DNA of 64,000 bases from Palsa-504 sp963756575 (GCA_963756575.1 CAVWOM010000001.1:620001-684000), one strand, 5' to 3'. Shown: positions 8,995 through 17,878, numbered from the stretch's first letter. Numbers and translations are program-made. The notes: a model not told the origin generated them from the sequence alone.

Positions 8995-9300
8995 GTGCCG
9001 AGCTGGACCTTCCTGACCACTCACGCCCGGGTGCTGCTGCTGGTCGCCCGTGATCCCGGGGTCCGCCTGCGCGACATCGCGGCCAGCCTGGACGTCACCG
9101 AGCGGAGCGCGTTCGGCATCATCCAGGACCTGGTCGAGGCCGGCTACGTGGTCAAGGAGAAGGACGGCCGCCGCAACCGCTATCACATCCAGACGCACCT
9201 GCCGCTGCCGGAACCTACCGCCCGGGAACGCACCGTCGGTGAGGTGCTGGCCTTGCTGACCGGTTCCGACGCGTCCATGACTGAGGAGGCAGGGAAGTGA
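8995..9300 (+). CDS. Small winged-helix transcriptional regulator
   Basis: A 101-residue DNA-binding protein. The winged helix is clear: VRLRDIAASLDVTERSAFGI as helix-turn-helix, then LVEAGYVVKEKDGRRNRYHI as wing. It resembles ArsR/MarR-like single-domain regulators with no ligand domain. The GTG start has no ribosome site, but TAACTT at 8983-8988 lies 6 bases upstream, suggesting a leaderless transcript. The inverted AAA/TTT-rich sequence at 8953-8974 could be its own operator. It overlaps the next gene by 4 bases (GTGA). Confidence 0.75.
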   Translation: MPSWTFLTTHARVLLLVARDPGVRLRDIAASLDVTERSAFGIIQDLVEAGYVVKEKDGRRNRYHIQTHLPLPEPTARERTVGEVLALLTGSDASMTEEAGK

Positions 9301-9590
9301 CCGACGTATGGGTCGCGAACGATCAGGGCACCGATATCGTCCGCGCGAAGGACATCGCGGTGGCCAGCCTGGACTACAACGGCAACGTCACCGTGCGGCT
9401 CGCCAGCGGGGACGGCGCGATCGTGACGGTGGTCGCGAACCGGGCCCATCATGAAGAGCGCCGGCCCGACGACCTGCATCGCCAGCTCATCCGCGTCATC
9501 GCCGAATTGTCCGACGCGGCCGGAACCTTCCTGGTGCGGCCGGTGCAGGATGAGGCGCACGGCTGGTCGTGGATCACGGAGCCGCTGTAA
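9297..9590 (+). CDS. Hypothetical protein coupled to the regulator
   Basis: A 97-residue soluble protein that starts within the stop of the regulator gene, so the two are probably co-translated. It has alternating beta strands (DIAVASLDYNGNVTVRLASG) and a helix (DDLHRQLIRVIAELSDAAG). I do not recognise a family. It may be a partner of the winged-helix protein. Confidence 0.6.
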   Translation: MTDVWVANDQGTDIVRAKDIAVASLDYNGNVTVRLASGDGAIVTVVANRAHHEERRPDDLHRQLIRVIAELSDAAGTFLVRPVQDEAHGWSWITEPL

Positions 9591-9618
9591 TGAAGAGCGT
9601 CAGGGGCGCATACTGGTA

Positions 9619-9849
9619 ATGATGAAACCTGCCCGCGCCACCACCCGGCGCCTCCTGCCCACCAGTCCGTTCGCGGCCCCGGCCGAGGCCCCGCCCGCGG
9701 AGCACTTCGACGTCCAGGACCAGGTAACCCACGACAAGTACGGTCTCGGCCGGGTCGTCAGCGTCCAGGACGACGCCACCCTGGTCATCGATTTCGGCGC
9801 GCGCCGGATGCGGATCACGATGCCGTGCTCGAAGCTCGCCAAGCTCTGA
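9619..9849 (+). CDS. Small protein with UvrD/PcrA-type C-terminal (tudor-like) domain
   Basis: A 76-residue protein. Residues about 34-76 (VTHDKYGLGRVVSVQDD, then LVIDFGARRMRITMP, ending KLAKL) match the small barrel found at the end of UvrD/PcrA helicases and in short stand-alone actinobacterial proteins. In PcrA this domain contacts RNA polymerase, so a polymerase- or nucleic-acid-associated role is possible. Two adjacent ATG codons (9619 and 9622) are candidate starts. It follows the regulator pair in the same direction. Confidence 0.65.
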   Translation: MMKPARATTRRLLPTSPFAAPAEAPPAEHFDVQDQVTHDKYGLGRVVSVQDDATLVIDFGARRMRITMPCSKLAKL

Positions 9850-9918
9850 TCACCCGTTTCGTCCGCGTCAGGTCATGAGCTCGGCGTTCGCGCGCTCGCC
9901 CGCCGGGCGGGAGCTTCG

Positions 9919-9939
9919 CGCGGGCCGTACCGGCCCGCG
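9919..9939 (+). terminator. GC-rich hairpin after the small tudor-like gene
   Basis: CGCGGGCCG and CGGCCCGCG form a perfect 9-bp stem with a 3-base loop. There is no U-tract. It sits about 70 bases past the stop at 9849, in the 336-base gap before the cold shock gene, and could end the upstream transcript. The rest of that gap (9940-10185) is the probable promoter and leader of the cold shock gene; no cold-box was identified. Confidence 0.45.
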
Positions 9940-10185
9940 GCGCCCCGCCGATCGGCGCCCTGTCCGGGGGTGACCACCTGCGACCGGAGGAATCCGGGAA
10001 CGCGGGACCCGCGTGATGGTGTTTACTGGTTCTGGTTGTAGTGGAAGTTCGTGTTCGCGAGCAGCGCCTGCGAATTCTGGCGGCGGCGCCGCGGATTCCG
10101 GAGCCCGGCTTTCGAAGACAGGCGGTCGCAGCAGCCCGGGGCCAGCGCACGCGGGTCTCGAAGCTCGTCGCAGTAGGAGAAGCAA

Positions 10186-10389
10186 GTGGCTCAGGGCACA
10201 GTGAAGTGGTTCAACGCGGACAAGGGCTACGGGTTCATCGCCCCCGATGACGGTACGCCCGACGTCTTCGTCCACCACTCCGCTATCAAGGTTGACGGTT
10301 ACCGCAGCCTTTCGGACAACCAGCGGGTCGAGTACACCGCCAGCCAGGGCCAGAAGGGCCCCCAGGCCGACGAGGTACGCCCCATCTGA
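10186..10389 (+). CDS. cspA: Cold shock protein, CspA family
   Basis: A 67-residue single cold-shock domain. RNP1-like KGYGFIAPD and RNP2-like VFVHHSAI are intact, preceded by GTVKWFN. It binds single-stranded RNA and DNA as an RNA chaperone. The GTG start has AGGAG 7 bases upstream. It sits between the small tudor-like protein and a principal-type sigma factor. A second, truncated copy of its 3' end occurs at 6205-6253. Confidence 0.95.
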   Translation: MAQGTVKWFNADKGYGFIAPDDGTPDVFVHHSAIKVDGYRSLSDNQRVEYTASQGQKGPQADEVRPI

Positions 10390-10468
10390 CCTGGTACCGG
10401 TCGACTGGAACGGGGATGGCTCGTCCCGGGCCACCCCCGTTCGTCCCGGACCCCGGGAGAGGATGCCC

Positions 10469-11464
10469 GTGTCGCGAGCAAGCCCGGCCAGCCAGGCCGA
10501 ACCCGACGAGGACGACGAGGACCTGCCCGCGCCCCGGGTGGTAGCGCCCGGAGCCACCGCCGATCAGGTCAACGACTACCTCAAGCTGATCGGCAAGGTG
10601 AAGCTGCTCAGCGCCGGCCAGGAGGTCGACCTGGCCAAGCGGATCGAGGCCGGGCTGTTCGCTGATCAGAAGCTGGCCGTCGCCAGCCTGAACCTGACCG
10701 CCCAGGCGCGATTCGACCTGGAGCAGGTCGCCGAAGACGGCCGACGGGCCAAGAACCACCTGGTGGAAGCCAACCTGCGGCTGGTCGTGTCGCTGGCCAG
10801 GCGGTACACCGGGCGGGGGATGCTGTTCCTGGACCTGATCCAGGAGGGCAACCTGGGCCTGATCCGCGGCATGGAGAAGTTCGACTACACCCGGGGCTAT
10901 AAGTTCTCCACCTATGCCACCTGGTGGATCCGCCAGGCGATCACCCGGGCGATGGCCGAGCAGTCCCGCACCATCCGCGTGCCGGCGCATATAGCCGAGG
11001 CCATCGGCAAGCTCGCCCGGGTGCGGCGCCAGCTGCTCCAGGATCTGGGCCGCGAGCCTACGCCGGATGAGCTGGCGACCGAGCTGGACATGACCCCGGA
11101 GCGGCTCACCGAGGTGCAGAAGTACGGCCAGGAGCCGATCTCCCTGCACCTCCCGCTGGGCGAGGACGGCGACAGCGAGTTCGGTGACCTGATCGAGGAC
11201 TCCGAGGCTATCCAGCCCGGCGAGGCCGTCGGCTTCACGTTGCTGCAGGAGCAGCTGCACTCGGTGCTGGGCACGCTGTCCGAGCGCGAGGCCGGCGTGG
11301 TGTCCCTGCGGTTCGGGCTGACCGACGGCCAGCCCAAGACCCTGGACGAGATCGGCAAGGTGTACGGGGTCACCCGGGAGCGGATCCGGCAGATCGAGTC
11401 CAGCATCATGTCCAAGCTGCGCCACCCGTCCCGCTCCCGCCTCCTGCGCGACTACCTCGACTGA
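10469..11464 (+). CDS. Principal-type RNA polymerase sigma factor (group 1/2 sigma-70)
   Basis: About 331 residues. Region 1.2 (DQVNDYLKLIGKVKLLSAG), region 2 (LRLVVSLARRYTGRGM, FDYTRGYKFSTYATWWIRQA), region 3 and region 4.2 (GVTRERIRQIESSIMSKL) are complete. The long acidic region 1.1 of a housekeeping factor is missing, so this is an HrdA/HrdD-like group 2 factor, probably dispensable and stress-linked. GTG 10469 lies 6 bases after AGAGG. ATG 10463 is the alternative start but its spacing is too short. The gene begins 79 bases after the cold shock gene. Confidence 0.9.
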   Translation: MSRASPASQAEPDEDDEDLPAPRVVAPGATADQVNDYLKLIGKVKLLSAGQEVDLAKRIEAGLFADQKLAVASLNLTAQARFDLEQVAEDGRRAKNHLVEANLRLVVSLARRYTGRGMLFLDLIQEGNLGLIRGMEKFDYTRGYKFSTYATWWIRQAITRAMAEQSRTIRVPAHIAEAIGKLARVRRQLLQDLGREPTPDELATELDMTPERLTEVQKYGQEPISLHLPLGEDGDSEFGDLIEDSEAIQPGEAVGFTLLQEQLHSVLGTLSEREAGVVSLRFGLTDGQPKTLDEIGKVYGVTRERIRQIESSIMSKLRHPSRSRLLRDYLD

Positions 11465-11506
11465 CCCGGCGTCAGACGCGGATGTAATCGTGCGATAGTA
11501 GGCAGC

Positions 11507-13768
11507 ATGTCCGTTCACTCGCTGCCGGTCCGCAGTGATGCCGAGGTGGCCGAGCGCGTCGGCGCGCTGATCGCGGGAATGACCACGGCGGAGAAGGCCG
11601 GACAGCTCACCCAGTACTTCTACTTCGGTCCGCTGCCCCCGGATGAGGACGGGAACCAGACCCCGAGTCAGCCGGCCATGGTCGAGGCGGCGCTGGCGCG
11701 GGGCGAGGCCGGATCGCTGCTGTTCGTCACCGACCCGGAGGAGATAAACCGGCTGCAGCGGCTGGTGGTCGAGGGCAACCGGCACGGTATCCCCGCCCTG
11801 TTCGGATTCGACGTCGTCCACGGCCTGCGCACGGTCTTCCCGGTGCCGATCGCCATGGCCGCGTCGTGGGATCCCGACGCCATCGAGCGGGGCCAGGCCG
11901 TCGCCGCCCGGGAAGCCCGGGCGGCCGGGATCCACTGGGCGTTCGCGCCGATGGTCGACATCGCGCGCGACCCGCGGTGGGGCCGGATCGTCGAGGGTGC
12001 GGGCGAGGATCCGTACCTCGGCGCCGCGGTCGCCGCCGCCCAGGTGCGCGGCTTCCAGGGGGGCGGACTGGGGGCGCCGGACCGGATCATCGCCGGCCCC
12101 AAGCACCTGGCCGGCTACGGCGCCGCCCTCGGCGGACGCGACTACGACGAGGTCAACCTCTCCGACTCCGAGCTGTGGAACGTCTACCTGCCCCCGTTCA
12201 AGGCGGCCGTGGACGCGGGCGCCGGGAACGTCATGACCGCCTACATGGACCTCAACGGCGTACCGGCGACCGGGAACTACTGGCTGCTGGCCGAGGTGCT
12301 GCGCGGCCGCTGGGGTTTCGATGGCTTCCTGGTCAGCGACGCCCAGGCGGTGCACAACCTGCGCACGCACGGTTTCGCGGCCGACCTGACCGACGCCGGC
12401 GTGCGGGCGGTGCGAGCCGGGGTGGACATGGAGATGGCGTTCGGCGATCCCGCGTACGCGCACCTGCCGGAGGCCGTCGAGGCCGGCCTGGTCGAGGAGG
12501 AGGCCCTCGACGCCTGCGTCCGGCGGGTGCTGACCGCCAAGATCCGGATGGGCCTGCTCGACCAGCCGTACGTGGACACCGAACGGGCCCGGGAGGTGCT
12601 CGCCGACCCGGCCCACCGGGTGGCGGCCCGCCAGGCCGCGCAGCGGTCCGCGGTCCTGCTCCGCAACGAGGGCGGCCTGCTGCCGCTGACGAGCCCGGGC
12701 TCTATCGCCGTGAGCTCTATCGCCGTGATCGGGCCGCTGGCCGACTCACGGCGCGACATCCTCGGGCCGTGGATCTTCGACTTCGACCTCGACGAGACGG
12801 TCACGGTCCTCGACGGCATCAGGAACCGGGCCGGCCACGGGGCCGAGGTCGGCTACGCCCCGGGTATCCGGCCGGCCCAGCGCGTCTTCCCGTCGATGTT
12901 CGACCGGTTCCACGACAACGCGCCCGTCGACCCGGAAGGCTTCGACGACGACGCCGAGCTCGCGCGCGCGGTCGAGCTGGCCCGGGCGTCCGACGTCGCG
13001 CTGGTCGTCCTCGGCGAGTGGCAGAACATGATCGGGGAGGGAGCCTCCCGTTCCAGCCTCGAGCTCCCGGGCGGGCAGCTCGCGCTGCTGCGGGCCGTCG
13101 TGGCCACCGGCACGCCCGTGGTGCTGCTGGTCATGAACGGCCGCCCGCTCGACCTGCGCTGGGCCGCGGCGAACGTCCCGGCGATCCTCGACATCTGGTA
13201 CCCCGGAACCCAGGGCGGCGCGGCCGTGGCCGACGTGCTCTTCGGCGACGTCGCACCGGGCGGCAAGCTGCCCTTCACCTGGCCGCGCACCGCCGGCCAG
13301 GTCCCGCTCATCTACAGCCACACGATCTCGCACGAGCCCGTCAACCAAGGACGGCGTTACTGGGATGAGGAGAGCACGCCGCTCTACCCGTTTGGTCATG
13401 GCCTGTCGTACGGCCGGTTCGAGTACGGCGACCTCGCCCTGGACCGGGACCGGATCCGGGCCGGCGAGACCGTCACCGCGTCGGTCACCGTGACCAACGC
13501 GGGCGAGCGCGCCGGTGACGAGGTGGTCCAGCTCTACATCCACCAGCGGCACGGCTCGGCCTCGCGGCCGGTCCGCGAGCTCAAGGGCTTCCGGCGGATC
13601 ACGCTGGCGGCCGGCGAGTCACGCACGCTGGAATTCTCGCTCGGCCCGGGTGAACTGCGCTACTGGAACGCGGCCGCTCGGGACTGGGTGATCGACGCCA
13701 CCACGATCGACGTCTTCGCCGGCGGCGACTCGACCGCCGACCTGACCGCCAGCTTCACCATCGGCTAG
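11507..13768 (+). CDS. Glycoside hydrolase family 3 beta-glucosidase
   Basis: A 753-residue enzyme with the BglX layout: GH3 N-terminal barrel (KHLAGYGAALGGRDYDEVNL near 198; nucleophile Asp near 278 in GFLVSDAQAV), GH3 C-terminal domain, and a fibronectin-III-like end (after PFGHGLSYGRFEYGDL near 628). There is no signal peptide, so it is cytoplasmic and would act on imported cello-oligosaccharides or glycosides. GATAGT at 11494-11499 ends 7 bases before the ATG and there is no ribosome site, which suggests a leaderless mRNA. Its TAG stop shares a CTAG with the stop of the convergent monooxygenase gene. Confidence 0.92.
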   Translation: MSVHSLPVRSDAEVAERVGALIAGMTTAEKAGQLTQYFYFGPLPPDEDGNQTPSQPAMVEAALARGEAGSLLFVTDPEEINRLQRLVVEGNRHGIPALFGFDVVHGLRTVFPVPIAMAASWDPDAIERGQAVAAREARAAGIHWAFAPMVDIARDPRWGRIVEGAGEDPYLGAAVAAAQVRGFQGGGLGAPDRIIAGPKHLAGYGAALGGRDYDEVNLSDSELWNVYLPPFKAAVDAGAGNVMTAYMDLNGVPATGNYWLLAEVLRGRWGFDGFLVSDAQAVHNLRTHGFAADLTDAGVRAVRAGVDMEMAFGDPAYAHLPEAVEAGLVEEEALDACVRRVLTAKIRMGLLDQPYVDTERAREVLADPAHRVAARQAAQRSAVLLRNEGGLLPLTSPGSIAVSSIAVIGPLADSRRDILGPWIFDFDLDETVTVLDGIRNRAGHGAEVGYAPGIRPAQRVFPSMFDRFHDNAPVDPEGFDDDAELARAVELARASDVALVVLGEWQNMIGEGASRSSLELPGGQLALLRAVVATGTPVVLLVMNGRPLDLRWAAANVPAILDIWYPGTQGGAAVADVLFGDVAPGGKLPFTWPRTAGQVPLIYSHTISHEPVNQGRRYWDEESTPLYPFGHGLSYGRFEYGDLALDRDRIRAGETVTASVTVTNAGERAGDEVVQLYIHQRHGSASRPVRELKGFRRITLAAGESRTLEFSLGPGELRYWNAAARDWVIDATTIDVFAGGDSTADLTASFTIG

Positions 13769-14868
13769 GCCAGCAGGCCGCGGCGGCGCAGCACCGGCAT
13801 GACGCCTTCGCCGACCTGGTAAGCCTCCTCCAGGTGGGGGTAGCCGGAGAGGATGAACTCGTCGATGCCGAGCTCGTGGTACTCGGCGATCCGGTCGGCG
13901 ACCTCCTCGTGGCTGCCGACCAGGGCGGTGCCCGCGCCGCCGCGGACCAGGCCGACGCCGGCCCACAGGTTCGGCGAGACCTCGAGTGCGTCGGTCCGGC
14001 CGCCGTGCAGCTCCGACATCCGGCGCTGGCCCTCGGACGCCGACGCGCGCTGGATCTCCTGGGCGCGCTCGATCGCGGCCGGGTCGAGGCCGTCGAGCAG
14101 CTCCTGGGCCTGCGCCCAGGCCTGAGCCGAACGGGTCCGGGCAATCACGTGGAGCCGGATGCCGAAGCGCAGCTCGCGCCCGGCCGCCTTGGCCCGCTCG
14201 CGCACCCGGTCGAGCTTCTCCGCCACCGCGGCCGGCGGCTCGCCCCAGGTCAGGTACACGTCGGCGTAGGACGCGGCCACCTCGAGCGCGTCCGGCGAGG
14301 AGCCGCCCAGGTAGATCTGCGGCCAGAGGGGCGCCGGGATGATCTGCGCGCCGCGCACGTCGTAGTGCTCGCCGGCGAAGTCGACCGGCTCACCGCGCCA
14401 CAGCTCGCGGACGATGTGCAGGAACTCGCCCGCGCGGCGGTACCGCTCCCGCTTGCCGAGGTGGTCGCCGAACCGCTGCTGCTCGACGTCGTCCCCGCCG
14501 GTCACCACGTTGAGCAGCAGGCGGCCGCCGGAGATGCGCTGGTAGGTGGCCGCCATCTGGGCGGCCAGCGTCGGCGACATCAGCCCGGGCCGGAACGCGA
14601 CCAGGAACCTGAACCGCTCGGTGACCTGGCTGAGGCCGGCCGTCATGACCCAGGCGTCCTCGCACCACGAGCTGGTCGGCGTCAGCGCGCCGGCGAAGCC
14701 GAGCTGCTCGGCCGACCGCGCGATCTGGCCCATGTAGCCGATGGCGGGCGCGCGCTCGGTGCCGGTCTCGGTGACGCGGCTGCCGGCCGCGCCGACCGCG
14801 TTCCCCAGGCTCAGGTCGGTGCGCGAGTCACCGTTCGTTGGCAGAAACCAGTGCAGGATCACGCCCAT
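13765..14868 (-). CDS. FMNH2-dependent alkanesulfonate monooxygenase-like (LLM family)
   Basis: A 367-residue luciferase-like flavin-dependent monooxygenase close to SsuD. Typical features are HWFLPTNGDSR at the start, TSSWCEDAWVM, RFRFLVAFRPGLMSP, GGRLLLNVVTGGDDVEQQRFGDHL and PQIYLGGSSPDALEVA. SsuD enzymes cleave sulfonates to sulfite and aldehyde using reduced FMN from a partner reductase. No ABC sulfonate transporter is adjacent. It diverges from a ferredoxin-flavoprotein operon across a perfect palindrome, which suggests shared control by sulfur status. Confidence 0.85.
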   Translation of the reverse strand: MGVILHWFLPTNGDSRTDLSLGNAVGAAGSRVTETGTERAPAIGYMGQIARSAEQLGFAGALTPTSSWCEDAWVMTAGLSQVTERFRFLVAFRPGLMSPTLAAQMAATYQRISGGRLLLNVVTGGDDVEQQRFGDHLGKRERYRRAGEFLHIVRELWRGEPVDFAGEHYDVRGAQIIPAPLWPQIYLGGSSPDALEVAASYADVYLTWGEPPAAVAEKLDRVRERAKAAGRELRFGIRLHVIARTRSAQAWAQAQELLDGLDPAAIERAQEIQRASASEGQRRMSELHGGRTDALEVSPNLWAGVGLVRGGAGTALVGSHEEVADRIAEYHELGIDEFILSGYPHLEEAYQVGEGVMPVLRRRGLLA

Positions 14869-14875
14869 GAGCCTA

Positions 14876-14896
14876 TGTCTATCAAGTCGATAGACA
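14876..14896. promoter_or_regulatory. Palindromic operator between monooxygenase and ferredoxin genes
   Basis: TGTCTATC-AAGTC-GATAGACA is a perfect 8-bp inverted repeat. It lies 8 bases from the monooxygenase start and about 44 bases from the ferredoxin start. The position is right for one regulator to control both divergent units. No regulator gene is adjacent. Confidence 0.6.
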
Positions 14897-14939
14897 ATGT
14901 GGCAATATGAGGGGTCGACGAAAGACAGGAGCTCATCTC

Positions 14940-15167
14940 GTGCCCTTGGTTGAGAGCAGAAGCGACGTCCCGGTGACCATCGACGCGTCGCTGTGCATCG
15001 AGGGGTGCACGCTGTGCGTGGACATCTGCCCGCTCGACTCCCTCGCCATCCACCCCGACAGCGGCAAGGCGTACATGTACGTGGACGAGTGCTGGTACTG
15101 CGGGCCCTGCGCGGCCCGCTGCCCGACCGGCGCGGTCACCGTCAACCTGCCCTACCTGCTCCGATGA
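14940..15167 (+). CDS. 2[4Fe-4S] ferredoxin
   Basis: A 75-residue ferredoxin with two cluster motifs: CIEGCTLCVDICP and CWYCGPCAARCPTG. The GTG at 14940 is preceded by AGGAG with 8-base spacing; the ATG at 14907 would add an unconserved-looking basic stretch. Its stop overlaps the ATG of the flavoprotein gene (ATGA), so the ferredoxin is the likely redox partner of that enzyme. The pair resembles AprB/AprA or fumarate-reductase-type subunit pairs. Confidence 0.85.
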   Translation: MPLVESRSDVPVTIDASLCIEGCTLCVDICPLDSLAIHPDSGKAYMYVDECWYCGPCAARCPTGAVTVNLPYLLR

Positions 15168-17878
15168 CGGATATCCCCGAGATCGCAGCCCGAGAGCACC
15201 TGAGCTGTGATGTCGCGGTCGTCGGCGGCGGCACCGCGGGCACCATGGCCGCGATCACCGCGGCCGAGCACGGCGCCTCGGTCCTGCTGCTCGAGAAGGC
15301 GCACGTCCGTCACTCCGGCGCGCTGGCCATGGGCATGGACGGGGTCAACAACGCCGTCATCCCGGGCCAGGCCACCCCGGAGGACTACGTCGCCGAGATC
15401 ACCCGGGCCAACGACGGCATCGTGAACCAGCGCACGATCTACCAGACCGCCACCCGCGGCTACGACATGGTGCGGCGCCTGGAGCGGTACGGGGTGAAGT
15501 TCGCCAAGGACGCCGCGGGCGACTACGACGTGCGCCGGGTGCACCGGTCCGGGAACTACGTGCTGCCCATGCCGGAGGGCAAGGACGTCAAGAAGGTGCT
15601 GTACCGGGTGCTGCGCCAGCGCTCGATCAGGGAGAAGGTCCGGATCGAGAACCGGGTGATGCCGGTGCGGGTGCTCACCGCGGGCGGCTGCGCGGCCGGC
15701 CTGGCCGGCTTCAACACCCGGACGGGCCAGTTCGTCACCGTGTCGGCGGGCGCGGTCATCCTGGCCACCGGCGCCGCCGGGCGGCTGGGCCTGCCCGCCA
15801 GCGGTTACCTGTACGGCACCTACGAGAACCCGACCAACGCAGGCGACGGGCACGCGATGGCCTACCACGCCGGCGCCGAGCTCAGCGGCCTGGAGTGCTT
15901 CCAGGTCAACCCGCTGATCAAGGACTACAACGGCCCGGCCTGCGCGTACGTCGCCAACCCGTTCGGCGGCTACCAGGTCAACCAGCGCGGCGACCGGTTC
16001 GTCGACTGCGACTACTGGTCCGGGCAGATGATGGCCGAGGTCGCCCGCGAGATCGCGTCGGCCCGCGGGCCGGTCTACCTCAAGCTGACCCACCTGCCGG
16101 AGGAGACCATCTCCGCGCTGGAAGGCATCCTGCACACCACCGAACGGCCCACCCGCGGCACGTTCCACGCGGGCCGGGGCCACGACTACCGGACGCACGA
16201 CGTGGAGATGCACATCTCGGAGATCGGCCTGTGCGGCGGCCATTCCTCCTCGGGCGTGTGGGTGGACGAGAACGCCGCCACCACGGTGCCGGGCCTGTAC
16301 GCGGCCGGCGACCTGGCCTGCGTGCCGCACAACTACATGATCGGCGCGTTCGTCTTCGGTGACCTGGCCGGCCAGCACGCGGCGGCCCGTGCCCCGGTCG
16401 ACGCCGCTGGCCTTCCCGAAGACCAGGTCGCCGCCGCGCACGAGCTGATCTACCGGCCGCTGCGCCACCCGGACGGTCCGCCGCAGCCGCAGGTCGAGTA
16501 CAAGCTGCGGCGGTTCGTCAACGACTACGTGGCACCGCCCAAGACCGAGGCCAAGCTGGCCCTCGCGCTGGAGGCCTTCGGCCGGATGTCGGCGGAGATC
16601 GCCCGGATGGGGGCGCGGACGCCGCATGAGCTGATGCGCTGCGCGGAGGTCGCGTCCATCCGCGACTGCGCCGAACTGGCGGCGCGCGCGTCGCTGGCCC
16701 GGACCGAGTCCCGGTGGGGCCTGTACCACGACCGGGCCGACCATCCCGGGCGGGACGACGCCGAGTGGTTCTGGCACCTGAATATCCGCCGGGGCGCGGA
16801 CGGCGCCCCGGAATTCGTCAAGCGCGCGGTCGCGCCCTACCTGGTGCCGGTCAGCGAGTTCGACGTCCCCGAGCGGGACGTGACCGAGGTCGTGCTGGCC
16901 GCCTCGCCCGCGGTCGCGGCCGCGGCCGCACCCGGGCGGAGCGTCACGGCCGGGGCTCCGGCGGCCGGGAAGCAGCCGCCGCGGATCCTGGAACTGGTGC
17001 GGCTGGCCGAGACGCAGCCGCCGGTATCGGCGCTGCAGTCGTTCCTGGACGACCCGGACGCGCGGGTGCGGCGGGCGGCCGTCGCCTTCCTCACCGAGAC
17101 CGCGGCGGCCGAGGCGGGGGTACCGCTGGCCGCGGCGGCGGCCGACGACAGCCGCGCGGTGCGGCACGCCGCCGCGATCGGCCTGCGCGAGCTGGCCTCC
17201 GTCCTCCCGGCCGGTGAACAGCCGCTGGTCACCGCGCTCCGGGCCCGGGCGGCCAGCCCCGACCCCGTGATCCGGCGCGCCGTCCTCGACGTGCTGGCCG
17301 AGATGCGCGCGGGGGACACTCCGATCTTCGCCGCCGCGCTCGCGGACGCCGACAACGGCGTCCGGGTGGCCGCGGTGCGCGGCCTCGCCTCCGCCGAAGA
17401 CGAATCCCGGCTCGCCCGGGCGGCGGGCGACCCGTCGCGTGAGGTGCGCATCGGCGTGGCCGACGGGCTGGCCGTCCTGCGTTCCGCCGGGACGGAGTCC
17501 CGCCAGGCGCTGGAACGGCTGGCGGGGGACGCCGACCCGCTGGTCCGGGCGGCGGCCTTCAAGGCCGCGGGCGCCCTGGGCGGGCCGCCGCCGCTGGACC
17601 GCCTGGCCGTGGCGGCACTGGCGGGCGACGCGGCGTGGCAGGCGCGTGCGGGCGCGGCCCAGGCCCTGGCGGCCGCACCCCCGGACGTGGCGGTCCCGCC
17701 GCTGGCGACCGCGCTCCGCGACCCGGCCGCCGACGTCAGGAAGGCCGCCGTCATCGCCCTCGCCCCGATGAGCGGCCACCCGGCCGCCGCGGCGGCCTTG
17801 CGCGCCGCGGTGGCCGACAGCGACGCCGACGTGCGCGCCTACGCCCGCCGCGCGTCATCGGCACCGGCGGGTGCATGA
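15164..17878 (+). CDS. Fumarate-reductase/AprA-like flavoprotein fused to HEAT-like repeats
   Basis: A 904-residue protein. Residues 1 to about 610 are an FAD-dependent oxidoreductase of the succinate dehydrogenase/fumarate reductase/APS reductase alpha family: dinucleotide motif VVGGGTAGTMAAI near 18-30, then GGHSSSGVWVDENAATTVPG and AAGDLACVPHNYMIGAFVFG. Residues about 640-900 are Ala/Arg/Asp-rich helical repeats spaced about 30 residues (DDPDARVRRAAVAFL, ADADNGVRVAAVRGLA, RDPAADVRKAAVIALA), typical of HEAT/PBS-lyase-type repeats. A Pro/Ala linker (about 610-635) joins them. The substrate is unknown; ferredoxin coupling and sulfur genes nearby suggest sulfur or sulfonate metabolism. Confidence 0.8.
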   Translation: MTDIPEIAAREHLSCDVAVVGGGTAGTMAAITAAEHGASVLLLEKAHVRHSGALAMGMDGVNNAVIPGQATPEDYVAEITRANDGIVNQRTIYQTATRGYDMVRRLERYGVKFAKDAAGDYDVRRVHRSGNYVLPMPEGKDVKKVLYRVLRQRSIREKVRIENRVMPVRVLTAGGCAAGLAGFNTRTGQFVTVSAGAVILATGAAGRLGLPASGYLYGTYENPTNAGDGHAMAYHAGAELSGLECFQVNPLIKDYNGPACAYVANPFGGYQVNQRGDRFVDCDYWSGQMMAEVAREIASARGPVYLKLTHLPEETISALEGILHTTERPTRGTFHAGRGHDYRTHDVEMHISEIGLCGGHSSSGVWVDENAATTVPGLYAAGDLACVPHNYMIGAFVFGDLAGQHAAARAPVDAAGLPEDQVAAAHELIYRPLRHPDGPPQPQVEYKLRRFVNDYVAPPKTEAKLALALEAFGRMSAEIARMGARTPHELMRCAEVASIRDCAELAARASLARTESRWGLYHDRADHPGRDDAEWFWHLNIRRGADGAPEFVKRAVAPYLVPVSEFDVPERDVTEVVLAASPAVAAAAAPGRSVTAGAPAAGKQPPRILELVRLAETQPPVSALQSFLDDPDARVRRAAVAFLTETAAAEAGVPLAAAAADDSRAVRHAAAIGLRELASVLPAGEQPLVTALRARAASPDPVIRRAVLDVLAEMRAGDTPIFAAALADADNGVRVAAVRGLASAEDESRLARAAGDPSREVRIGVADGLAVLRSAGTESRQALERLAGDADPLVRAAAFKAAGALGGPPPLDRLAVAALAGDAAWQARAGAAQALAAAPPDVAVPPLATALRDPAADVRKAAVIALAPMSGHPAAAAALRAAVADSDADVRAYARRASSAPAGA

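Noticed and set aside
10286..12616. 776-codon minus-strand frame spanning cspA, the sigma factor and the beta-glucosidase
   Set aside because: It lies antisense to three confidently identified genes and has low-complexity composition. GC-rich DNA commonly produces such frames.
15152..17779. Long open frame of 875 codons on the minus strand opposite the flavoprotein-HEAT gene
   Set aside because: It is an antisense shadow: the plus strand has the cofactor motif, ferredoxin coupling and repeat domains. The shadow is Gly/Arg/His-rich with no recognisable domain.
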